From the NCBI RefSeq assembly GCF_014697355.1, contig NZ_JACJRQ010000027.1, forward strand, positions 43,710 through 107,709: a DNA stretch of 64,000 nucleotides, written 5' to 3'. This document shows, piece by piece, positions 21,501 through 27,486 of this stretch; position 1 is the first letter of the stretch, and each line of letters opens with the position of its first letter. A program made the translations under genes and the position numbers. A model generated the notes under the pieces. That model was not told where the DNA came from, searched no databases, and saw only the letters and a program-made list of their open reading frames with translations. The DNA comes from Nostoc calcicola FACHB-3891. Its GTDB lineage: Bacteria > Cyanobacteriota > Cyanobacteriia > Cyanobacteriales > Nostocaceae.

Positions 21501-24500
21501 GTCTGGTTGCGCGTTATACCAACGGCGTAGGCCTGGTGAGCCGCACTGATGGTAGCAATGCCACAACTTATTATGACGTTGATGCGATCGGTTCAGTGGT
21601 GGGATTGACTGGTGGCACAGGCACTTATCTCAATCGCTACAGTTATTTACCCTTTGGTGAAGATTTAACCAAAACTGAGACAGTTGCTAACCCCTTTGAG
21701 TATGTCGGACTCTGGGGTGTGACAGATGAAGGCAACGGTCTGGACTTCATGAGATCCCGGTACTACGAAACCAATACAGGTAAATTTACTTCCATTGACC
21801 CCATTGGTTTACTAGGCGGTAATAGCAATTTATACACTTACGTCGATAATAAACCTCTCTGGGCAGTCGATCCTCAAGGCACTTTCCTCTGGCCTCTAGC
21901 GGTAGGCGGTGCAATTATTGGGGCAGCAGTTGGTGCAGTTGGCTATGGCATTACCACAGCCGCTACTGGCGGTAGTTTTAGCTGGGGAGGTTTAGCTGGA
22001 GCAGCCGTTGGTGGCGGATTATATGGCGGAGTTGTCGGGGCAACCGGTGGATTAGCTGCACTAGGCACTGTGGGAGGAGCCATTGGGATGGCGGGTGTAG
22101 GAGCAGCTACTAACAGCATTGGTTACGGTGTTCAGACAGGAATTGATGGTGGATTTAGTTGGGGAGGTTTAGGCACAGCCGCAGGTTTAGGAGCTGCTAC
22201 AGGTTGGATACCCTGGAAAATGTTGGGTTACAACGGCCAAGGAGCAACAGCTTGGGGATCGAAATATATGATTACCCCCAAGTTAGGTAATGTACTGGGA
22301 GGACTCAACAAATCAGGACAATCTTTATGGAAGAGTTTAGGTGTCAGTGGTCTAGCGGGAATAGCCGCAAGTTTAGGTCAGGCTGGTCTGAGTTTCCTCT
22401 TCGCCGTCGATCCCAACGATATCGTCGGTCCTGCTGGTTACGGCACTCAAGGCTACTTCACCCCTTACCAAACCCTCCCCTACCTGATTCGCTTCGAGAA
22501 CCAAGCCTCAGCCACAGCACCCGCTGTTTTTGTCACCGTCACTCACCAAATTGATGCTGACCTCGACCTCAGTACCTTCGAGTTGGGAGACTTTGGCTTT
22601 GGTGATATTTACATTGACGTTCCCGATGGGCTGCAAACCTACAACACCAGAGTCGATTTACGCGATACCATTGGTTACTACGTCGATTTCAACGCCAGCC
22701 TCAACACTACCACCCGCACCGTCACCTGGAAATTAACCACCATCGACCCCACTACAGGCGATTTGCCCACTGACCCCGATGCAGGTTTCTTACCCCCCAA
22801 CAACGCCACCCACGATGGCGAAGGCTTTGTTAACTACAGCATCAAACCCAAAGCCAACCTGACCACCGGTACACAAATCGATGCCCTTGCCAGCATTGTC
22901 TTTGATACCAATGACCCCATTAATACACCATTGTGGCGGAATACGGTTGACATCAGCGACCCAAGTAGTACTGTTTCTGCCCTACCCAGCACCACAACTA
23001 CTCCTAACTTTAACGTCTCCTGGTCGGGGACAGACAATGGTAGCGGCATTGCATCCTACGATATCTACGCCTCCGTAAATGGCGGTGCATTCACTCTGTG
23101 GAAAGACGACATCACGGCTACCTCAGCCCAGTACAGTGGCGCAACCGGAAACACTTATAGGTTCTACAGCATTGCTAAAGATAATGTCGGCAACCTGCAA
23201 GCTGTTCCGCTGAGTGCCCAAGCTACCACTCAAGTAGTTGCAGGTGGGACGACGACAGTTAGCATTAGCGATGTCACAGTCATTGAAGGGTTAAATCCCA
23301 ATGCAGTATTTACGGTGACGCTCTCTGCTGCCAGCAGTCAACCAATTACTGTTCAATATACGACAGTTAACGGAACGGCGATCGCAGGTAATGATTTCAT
23401 CGCAACTACCAACACCCTCACCTTTGCCGCCAATCAAACCAGCCAAACAATTAATGTTGCTCTGTTAAATGACAATCTCAACGAAGCCAACGAATCCTTT
23501 AGCCTCAATCTAAGTAACCCCACCAATGCTACTCTAGGGGATGGTCAGGCGATCGCCACAATCAGCGATACCTTAACCGCCACTACCACAACCATCTTAC
23601 CCAATAACGTAGAAAACCTCACCCTCCTTGGTACTGGTAACATCAACGGCACTGGTAATGCTGGCAATAACATCATCACAGGCAACAGTGGCAACAACAG
23701 GCTCAACGGTGGCGCTGGGGTTGATACCTTAATTGGCGGTGCAGGCGATGATATTTATGAAGTCGATACAACCACTGATACCTTAACGGAAGCGGCTAAT
23801 GGTGGTACAGATAGGATTGAGTCTGCTGTCAGCTTCAATTTAACTACGACAGCTAATATCGAAAACCTCACCCTCATCGGCACAGGTAATATCAACGCCA
23901 CAGGCAACGCTGGCAATAACCTGATTACAGGCAACAGTGGTAACAACCAACTCGAAGGCGGTGCAGGAATAGACACCTTCGTTGGCGGACTAGGCAATGA
24001 TACTTACATTATTGATAGCACCGATATTATTACTGAGGCTGCCAGCGAAGGAATCGATACCATTCAAGCTAACTTTACCTTCAATCTCGCTAATGTAGCC
24101 AATGTCGAAAATCTGACACTATCAGGTACAGCAAACATCAATGGTACTGGTACTGCTGGCAACAACCTGATTACTGGCAATAGCGGCAATAACCAACTCA
24201 ACGGTAGTGATGGCGATGATACTCTCAATGGTGGTGCGGGAATAGACACCCTCGTTGGTGGTGTTGGGAATGATACTTACATTATCGACAATAGTGATAC
24301 TATCACTGAAGTTGCCAATGAAGGAATTGATACCATTCAAGCTGACTTTATCTTTAATCTTACTACCGTAGCTAATGTCGAAAATCTGACACTATTAGGT
24401 ACAGCAAACATCAATGGTACTGGTACTGCTGGTAACAACCTGATTACTGGCAATAGCGGCAGTAATCAACTCAACGGTGGCGATGGCAATGATACCCTCA

Positions 24501-26536
24501 ACGGTGGTGCGGGGATAGACACGCTCATCGGTGGTATTGGTGGTGATACTTACATCATCGATAGTAGTGATACTGTTACTGAAGCTGCCAATGAAGGAAT
24601 CGATACCATTCAAGCTGACTTTACCTTCAATCTTGCTACTGTAGCCAATGTCGAAAATCTGACACTATCAGGTACAGCAAACATCAATGGTACTGGTACT
24701 GCTGGCAACAACCTGATTATTGGCAATGGCGGTAACAACCGCCTTGATGGTGGTGCGGGGATAGATACTCTTAATGGCGGTGTTGGCAATGATGTCTATG
24801 TTATGGATACAACTACTGACACGTTGCAAGAAAGTACTAGCGGAGGTATTGACACTATTGAAACTAACCTCAGTTTCAATTTAACGACGGTTGCCAACAT
24901 TGAAAACCTCACCCTCACTGGTAGCGCTAATCTCAACGGTACAGGTAACACTGGCAATAATGTTTTAACTGGCAATAGTGGCAGTAACCAACTCGAAGGC
25001 GGTGACGGAAATGATACCCTCAATGGTGGTGCAGGGGTAGATACGCTCATTGGTGGTATTGGCAATGACACTTACATCATCGATAGCAGCGACATCATCA
25101 CCGAAGCCGCCAATGCCGGAAACGATACCATTCAAGCGAATTTTACCTTTAATCTCACCACTGTCGCTAATATCGAAAATCTAACACTTTCGGGTACTAC
25201 GAATATTAACGGTACAGGCACTGCCGGAAATAATGTTATTACTGGCAATAGCGGTAGTAACCAACTCGAAGGCGGTGACGGAAATGATACCCTCAATGGT
25301 GGTGCAGGAATAGACACGCTCATCGGTGGTATTGGTAATGATATTTACATCATTGATAGTAGCGATACCATAACTGAAGCCGCTAATGGCGGAACTGATA
25401 CCATTCAAGCGAACTTTACCTTTAATCTCACCACTGTCGCTAACATTGAAAATCTGACACTCTTGGGGACTGCGGATATCAACGCCACAGGTAACGCAGA
25501 CAATAACATCATCACTGGTAACAGTGGTAATAATACTCTCAATGGCGGTACAGGGGCAGATACCCTTATTGGCGGTACTGGTAATGATACTTATATCATC
25601 GACAGCACTGATACCATTATCGAAGCAACCAATGGTGGCATTGATGTGATTCAAGCTGGCTTTAGTTTTAGTCTCGCCACTCTCGCCGATGTGGAAAACC
25701 TGACGCTAACAGGTACTGGCAACATCAATGGTACAGGAAATATTGGCAACAATATTATTACTGGCAATAGCAGCACTAACCAACTCAACGGCGGCGATGG
25801 CAATGACACTCTTGATGGCGGTGCAGCAGCAGACACGCTAATCGGTGGTGCTGGTGATGATACTTACATCATCGACAGCAGCGATACTGTCACTGAAGCT
25901 GCTAATGCCGGAACTGATACTGTTCAAGTCGGCGTTACCTTTAATCTGGCCACTGTGGCTAATGTGGAAAACCTGACGCTAACTGGTACTGACAATATCA
26001 ACGGTACAGGAAATGTTGGCAACAATATTATTACTGGTAATAGCGGCAATAACCAACTCAGCGGCGGCGACGGCAATGATACCCTCAACGGTGGTGCTGG
26101 GGTTGATATCCTCACTGGTGGTGCAGGAGCAAATACTTACGTTTTCCAATTTGGACAATCTTTGGTGTCTGGGGTAGACCGAATTAATGGTTTTGCCATA
26201 GGCACTGATAAGATTGATTTATTAAGTAGTACGAATACAGCCTTAACAGCACCGAGTGATTTCACTCGCGCCGCAGACAGCACTGCTGCTACTTTATCGG
26301 AATTAGTAAATCAAGTCTTTGCTGATGCAGATGGCGGAACGGTTGGTAATCAAGCTTTAGCTGTTAATAGCGCCGCCTTGGTACAGGTTACAGGAGCAAT
26401 ATCAGGTACTTATCTGGTTGTCAATGACGACATCGCCGGGCTGCAAACAAATCAAGATTTACTTGTCAATCTCACTGGCTATACAGGAACGTTACCGACG
26501 TTAGGAACAGTACCAGTTAATAGCTTTTTTGTCTAG
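10241..26536 (+). CDS. Giant secreted PPC-IPT-RHS-Calx-RTX repeat protein (about 5431 aa)
   Basis: Predicted type I-secreted extracellular or surface protein. I place the start at ATG 10241 (MPDTVGN) behind GAAAGGA; an upstream TTG at 10223 is in frame but less likely. Domains by approximate residue: 1-2784, about 23 pre-peptidase-C-terminal (PPC) repeats of about 120 aa, each with DxAGNxxxTARNIG, DYDYYRLQL and GTYYVLV motifs; 2787-2880, an IPT/TIG domain; about 2890-3075, an unassigned beta domain; 3077-3880, an RHS region with YD repeats ending in the core-associated signature (FMRSRYYETNTGKFTSIDPI); 3880-4057, a Gly/Ala-rich hydrophobic stretch; 4060-4240, a DUF7619-like domain; 4240-4335, a fibronectin-like segment; 4337-4447, Calx-beta; 4450-5297, ten RTX units (GGAGIDTLIGGIGNDTY) that should bind calcium; then a C-terminal secretion region ending in SFFV. 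There is no N-terminal signal peptide, consistent with type I export. Role (adhesion, matrix, competition) is unknown; no transporter genes are adjacent. Confidence 0.92.
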   Translation: MPDTVGNSLELALNVGSLTSVRTFSEDIGDSDNYDYYRLQLDGNSNLIVNLSGLSGDANLGLYNSNGSGIVFSSNAGTANETINRNLAPGTYYVLVSKFSTGTTGYNLQLSPTSLGTTPTDPAGNTLDTARNIGAIATTTQSYNNFVGDFNGLSQDNYDYYRLQLTQNSTLNLNLSELTSDANLYLYTIGGDYITASAASGTTNESIIRNLAAGTYYVLVQKSGSGGTNYKLQTSATALGAIPVDSAGNAIETARNIGTINTTAQSFNDFVGDFNGLAQDNRDYYRLEITQNSTLNLSLTGLSSDANLYLYNSVGSYITGASNSGTANESIISNLVAGTYYVLVEKSGTGGTTYSLQTSATALGAIPVDNAGSTIETARSVGLINTTVQTFSDFVGDFNGLSQDNQDYYRIQLSQNSVLNLGLSGLSSDANLYLYNSVGNYLTGSSASGTASESVIRNLNAGIYYVLVQKSGTGGTTYSLQASATTLGTIPADNAGNNRDTARNINTLTSTVQTFNDFLGDFNSLSNDNEDYYKFNLTQNSNVTLNLSGLTSDANLYLYNSFGSYITGSAGAGISQESIIWQLTPGTYYVFVQKSGSGGTNYSLQASATAVSGTIANTSSPLDTAQNLGTLSTAQTISNSVNNSSNTKDYYRLQLAQNSTLNVLLSDLTADAYITLYSSGGSYITASSASGITNEVIIRNLTAGTYFVEVSNNSSTATNYKLQISANSLGTIPADNAGNERENARNLGVITTSQSWSDFIGNFNDLTQDNYDYYRLELSQNSTLNLNLKGLTANADLYLYNLSGSTIASTSASGTANESIIRNLAAGTYFALVYKNDNTAGTNYTLDVAATSLGATPVDNAGNDRETARNIGAITTAQTFTDFLGDFNGIFQDTYDYYRLNLTQNSTLNLTLSGLSSNADLYLYTLGGGYIAGTAAGDIANESITKNLAAGTYFVQVYKTGSGGTNYSLQLAATSLGAIPTDNAGDDRNTARNIGVLSTNQTFSDFVGDFNGIAQDNYDYYRFQLSQNSTLNLTLSGLSSDANLYIYNSSGGYVTQSAASGLVNEVIKYNLQIGTYYALVQKSGVGKTNYSLQLGATSLGATPADIAGSTLDTAKNIGILNGTPQKFTDFIGDFNGLSNDDYDYYRLELDRASTVNLTLSGLSADASLYLYTVAGGFITSSTSTNTTNESITRSLTAGTYYALVSRNGSGGTTYTLEAKALQLDTAQIIPNLNNANFTGTVSNTDNSDYYRFQLTGNNTVTFNLSGLSSNADLYLYNSSGEAIATSAQTGVNNETLSRTLPAGTYYIHVNKPDSGSTAYTLETSTISLGATSPDNAGNTLETAKEIGVLTNTVNFSETIGDSDAYDYYRFRLTENSTVNVNLGGLVNNADLYLYRSDGGSIKTSFSNGTGNETITSNLLAPGIYYALVYRNSVGSTPYSLQLSRTVLGAIPADPAGNNFDTARNLGTITTTQNLTDFIGSFNGLADDDYDYYRLQLSQNSTLKLDLSGLSSDANLYLYSIGGYSIASSTGSLYNESIISNLAAGTYYVLVQDYSSSGTNYNLQVSATSLGATPADNSGNSIETARNLGTITTTQTISDFIGDFNGITQDNYDYYRLQLTQNGTLSLNLSGLSSDANLYLYNGVGNTITYSTGSGNSNESIIRNLTAGVYYVLVQKSGEGGTTYNLQAATTSLGAIPADNAGNSLDTARNLGTIGTTVQTVSDFIGDFNGLSQDDYDYYRLQLSQNSTLNLSLSGLTADANLYLYDSVGNYITYSTGSGNSNESIIRNLLAGIYYVGVQKYSTGGTNYTLQASATSLGATPVDNAGDNRDIARNIGTLTSTAQTFSDFIGDFNGLVQDNYDYYKFQVSQNSNVTLKVSGLSSDANLYLYNSFGNYITASTGSSIVDESIAYALTTGTYYVGVQKSGNGGTTYNFSAAATATSATIPDTSTGLDAAVNLGTLGTLQTVTNSVNNTTNQKDYYRVQLANPSTINLTLSELSADAYLYLYSSGGTYITGSNASGTTNENITRNLTAGTYFIEVSNYNTGTANYKLQASATSLGTIPVDNAGDSRNTARNIGVITTSQTFNDFVGDFNGLVQDTYDYYRLELTQNRTLTLNLTGLSSDANLYLTNFNGGTVAYGTTAGTANESISKNLTAGTYFAYVYKSGIGGTNYSLQATTTALATTPVDNAGDSRETARNIGVITTSQTFNDFVGNFNDIAQDNYDYYRLDLGQNSTLNLSLTGLTADANLYLYNVNGSYIATSTNTGTANESIIKNLVAGTYFLQAYSSGGVGTNYALTVNATALGAIPVDNAGSDRNTARNIGTITANQTFSDFVGNFNDISQDDYDYYRLQLSQNSTLNLSLSGLSSDANLYLYNSNGGYITGTSASGTANENLNYNLLPGTYYALVQKYSTGGTTYNFQAGATSLGATPADLAGNNLDTARQVTNINSTPQTFSDFVGDFYGLSQDNYDYYRLELTGNTKVDLKLSGLSADANLNLYTIAGNYITASSGSGISEENISRNLAGGTYFVLVNKYSSGSTNYNLQVSGTSLPATPADNAGDILTAARDIGVLINTQTFSDYIGNFLELSQDNYDYYRFELTKDSSLDLTLSGLDTGTNASIALLDSVGNAITSSNTAINTLLFTGVYYARVASTYGTGTNYTLTATATSVEDSAGNSLSEARNLSILTGSQTFSDFVGELDRNDYYRFELTQASTFNLTLNGLTADANVELLSSNGGTLASSTAFGTSPESISRDLEAGTYYVRTYRNSGNTNYNLNLTATPKTTITPFQIRQVSPNTGSNAGQTTITIEGNQFTPGAVVSLIAPNNTTRTATQVTWQNSSTLVATFNLAGLTGGAYDVRVTDTAGTATVNDIFTVNGAAPGQLEVFVSAPARMRPWMTGEAIITYRNAGNTDIAVPVFSLDGSQILFRPIGGTGFTDSTVQFLGINTQGTAGILAPGATGTYSFLFRPKAGATSGSLNISAPRTGAAIDWNALKDSSRPAYVSAEAWNVIYNNFVNAVGNTSDSYQAVLNENASYLGQLGESTTDVARLLGFELQQASNTFPGTTLATAIDATAPTPGLSLTFGRTYLQPIAERFNLGALGRGWTHPWDFTATTDSDGNVRIKGYGSLRFYNKQADGSYSSESGDYATLSLVSGVYRLQEKDGTVRVFRTDGKLSYIQDSSNNRITLGYTGSQLTSLTHSNGNKFTLTYNSQGRINQLTDQAGRITTYSYDSTGDRLLSVVGPDGTTSYTYDSSNTGATAYALRSITFPNSTHNYFDYDAQGRLIKQNLDGNAEAVTYSYDAAGGITVTDTTGGSTKLFINDSGLIGQSQDALGRVTQYRYDENGNVVRIIAPGNTLSAFTYDTQGNLTSTVDALGQKLEFTYDTNFNKLQTLEDQRGNLTTLQYNGSGNVNKIAYADGSIETYSYDTQGNLTVGVNRRSQNIAYTYDSRGLLLSKSYADGTTATFTYDNRGNLLSATDADSSFTYTYDTSDRVTKVNQGAGRFVEFTYNASGLRTKMVDQTGATTNYIYNAAGRLSELTNGSGGRIIAYSYDGAGRVIREDNGNGTYTTYSYDAVGQTTSVVNYKADASVNSRFDYAYDNLGRKTSVTTLEGKTTYGYDAIGQLTSVTLPGGRKIEYTYDAAGNRISVKDNGVTTAYSSNNLNQYTTVDGVNRVYDQDGNLISKTQGGQTSTYTYDQENRLVGAVTPDGTWSYEYDALGNRIATVKNGQRTEYLLDPVGLVSVIGEYNGTGSLVARYTNGVGLVSRTDGSNATTYYDVDAIGSVVGLTGGTGTYLNRYSYLPFGEDLTKTETVANPFEYVGLWGVTDEGNGLDFMRSRYYETNTGKFTSIDPIGLLGGNSNLYTYVDNKPLWAVDPQGTFLWPLAVGGAIIGAAVGAVGYGITTAATGGSFSWGGLAGAAVGGGLYGGVVGATGGLAALGTVGGAIGMAGVGAATNSIGYGVQTGIDGGFSWGGLGTAAGLGAATGWIPWKMLGYNGQGATAWGSKYMITPKLGNVLGGLNKSGQSLWKSLGVSGLAGIAASLGQAGLSFLFAVDPNDIVGPAGYGTQGYFTPYQTLPYLIRFENQASATAPAVFVTVTHQIDADLDLSTFELGDFGFGDIYIDVPDGLQTYNTRVDLRDTIGYYVDFNASLNTTTRTVTWKLTTIDPTTGDLPTDPDAGFLPPNNATHDGEGFVNYSIKPKANLTTGTQIDALASIVFDTNDPINTPLWRNTVDISDPSSTVSALPSTTTTPNFNVSWSGTDNGSGIASYDIYASVNGGAFTLWKDDITATSAQYSGATGNTYRFYSIAKDNVGNLQAVPLSAQATTQVVAGGTTTVSISDVTVIEGLNPNAVFTVTLSAASSQPITVQYTTVNGTAIAGNDFIATTNTLTFAANQTSQTINVALLNDNLNEANESFSLNLSNPTNATLGDGQAIATISDTLTATTTTILPNNVENLTLLGTGNINGTGNAGNNIITGNSGNNRLNGGAGVDTLIGGAGDDIYEVDTTTDTLTEAANGGTDRIESAVSFNLTTTANIENLTLIGTGNINATGNAGNNLITGNSGNNQLEGGAGIDTFVGGLGNDTYIIDSTDIITEAASEGIDTIQANFTFNLANVANVENLTLSGTANINGTGTAGNNLITGNSGNNQLNGSDGDDTLNGGAGIDTLVGGVGNDTYIIDNSDTITEVANEGIDTIQADFIFNLTTVANVENLTLLGTANINGTGTAGNNLITGNSGSNQLNGGDGNDTLNGGAGIDTLIGGIGGDTYIIDSSDTVTEAANEGIDTIQADFTFNLATVANVENLTLSGTANINGTGTAGNNLIIGNGGNNRLDGGAGIDTLNGGVGNDVYVMDTTTDTLQESTSGGIDTIETNLSFNLTTVANIENLTLTGSANLNGTGNTGNNVLTGNSGSNQLEGGDGNDTLNGGAGVDTLIGGIGNDTYIIDSSDIITEAANAGNDTIQANFTFNLTTVANIENLTLSGTTNINGTGTAGNNVITGNSGSNQLEGGDGNDTLNGGAGIDTLIGGIGNDIYIIDSSDTITEAANGGTDTIQANFTFNLTTVANIENLTLLGTADINATGNADNNIITGNSGNNTLNGGTGADTLIGGTGNDTYIIDSTDTIIEATNGGIDVIQAGFSFSLATLADVENLTLTGTGNINGTGNIGNNIITGNSSTNQLNGGDGNDTLDGGAAADTLIGGAGDDTYIIDSSDTVTEAANAGTDTVQVGVTFNLATVANVENLTLTGTDNINGTGNVGNNIITGNSGNNQLSGGDGNDTLNGGAGVDILTGGAGANTYVFQFGQSLVSGVDRINGFAIGTDKIDLLSSTNTALTAPSDFTRAADSTAATLSELVNQVFADADGGTVGNQALAVNSAALVQVTGAISGTYLVVNDDIAGLQTNQDLLVNLTGYTGTLPTLGTVPVNSFFV
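23600..26130 (+). repeat. RTX repeat array, ten units
   Basis: Ten units of about 85-95 aa, each pairing a VENLTLxGTxNINGTG beta segment with GNNxxxGGxGxDTL nonapeptides of the calcium-binding beta-roll type. Units 3-5 and 7-8 are nearly identical at DNA level, showing recent expansion or gene conversion. Confidence 0.85.
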
Positions 26537-26540
26537 AAGT

Positions 26541-26634
26541 TATAGCGCTTTGCAATTGCGTGGAATAGAGACAATTACTAGGGTAGCAGAACTGTGCTAC
26601 CCTATTGTGTACCTGATTGAAATGAAAATGCTTA
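26541..26634. repeat. TATAGCG MITE, copy downstream of the giant gene
   Basis: Begins TATAGCGCTTTGCAATTGCG four bases after the giant gene's stop codon and ends TGAAATGAAAATGCTTA. It is a diverged copy of 10112-10194 in the same orientation, with a core GGGTAGCAGAACTGTGCTAC that can form a hairpin and may serve as the gene's terminator. Confidence 0.6.
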
Positions 26635-26649
26635 AAGGTCTCAAAAAGC

Positions 26650-27099
26650 TCAATTAAAATAATTATCTAGCGGCAAAAACAAGAGTCGAACCAATGGCAA
26701 GTCATTTGGAGATAAACTTGAAATACTTTGCTCAGTCTCGCCAATTCTAATAGGAGGAAAACGTTTTAAATCATCTGACCAGTACTTTAACAAGCCAATT
26801 TCACCATATCTATATATCTTGGCTAACCAGGATAATAAGGCTTGCACAATATGAGGTTGTAAAAAATTAAATTCAAAATCTATCACATGATAGCGATTAG
26901 AGATTTGCTCTGATAAATCCAAATTAACGTCTCGACGCTCCCCAAACTTTGATAATGGCAGAATGGAATAATGATGTAAGCGAGAATTAGGATAATTTTC
27001 GGGTTGATGCTCTGCAAACCATACCTCAAACCTTTGAGGAAAACACTTTTCAATTTGAAAAATCTTAGACGGTATTAAAATACAAAATTTGGCACTCAT
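26650..27099 (-). CDS. Conserved hypothetical protein
   Basis: A 149-residue soluble protein (MSAKFCILIPSKIFQIEKCF) with no signal peptide or membrane segment. It is rich in aromatic and Leu residues, and the C-terminus is LPLVRLLFLPLDNYF. I do not recognise the family. It converges with the giant gene and is separated from it by the MITE at 26541-26634. Its composition and codon use look like real coding sequence, but nothing visible indicates a function. Confidence 0.6.
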   Translation of the reverse strand: MSAKFCILIPSKIFQIEKCFPQRFEVWFAEHQPENYPNSRLHHYSILPLSKFGERRDVNLDLSEQISNRYHVIDFEFNFLQPHIVQALLSWLAKIYRYGEIGLLKYWSDDLKRFPPIRIGETEQSISSLSPNDLPLVRLLFLPLDNYFN

Positions 27100-27142
27100 T
27101 TGATTTAAAGCTAATCTTTATTATCATCAATAATATGGTTGT

Positions 27143-27271
27143 TATATAGCAATACGGTTCAGTTAAGGTCAAAACTCTTTGTCAAAGTCAATTTTTTTAA
27201 CGAATCGCTCCAGGCGCAGAGAACGCAGAGAGAAGGGAGAAATGCTTAACTGAACTGTATTGTGTTATATA
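27143..27271. repeat. MITE-like element, terminal arms TATATAGCAATACGG / related
   Basis: About 129 bp. The left end runs TATATAGCAATACGGTTCAG then TTAAG, and the right end CTTAACTGAACTGTATTG then TGTTATATA, its near-perfect inverse. The centre contains the common word GGCGCAGAGAACGCAGAGAG. No coding capacity; the gap 27100-27486 holds only this and the next element. Confidence 0.7.
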
Positions 27272-27302
27272 GGACTACTATCTGATTTTTGAAAAGATAC
27301 GT

Positions 27303-27436
27303 AGTGGCGTGGCAAGGCTAAAATAGTGCATTAGCTTTCCTCTTGTGGGATGGGCGTCTCGCCCGTCCTAATTGGCGGGCAAGATGGCCGCCCCACAAGA
27401 AAATTTATTGCAACATTTTAGCCTTGACACGCTAAT
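27303..27436. repeat. MITE-like element with GGCAAGGCTAAAAT arms, copy 1
   Basis: Left end GTGGCGTGGCAAGGCTAAAA, right end ATTTTAGCCTTGACACGC. The core is a strong palindrome around GGGATGGGCGTCTCGCCCGTCC trimmed to GATGGGCGTCTCGCCC and its partner GGGCAAGATGGCCGCCCC. A second copy is at 30644-30776 and a fragment of the left end at 30562-30592. Confidence 0.7.
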
Positions 27437-27486
27437 AGGTTGAAATATTAACGCCCATTTACTTGAAAAATACCCAAACAATAGCC

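Noticed and set aside
23755..26115. Series of reverse-strand open frames of 60-157 residues
   Set aside because: They are shadows produced by the codon periodicity of the RTX repeats on the forward strand; translations are Pro/Leu/Ser-rich and repetitive.
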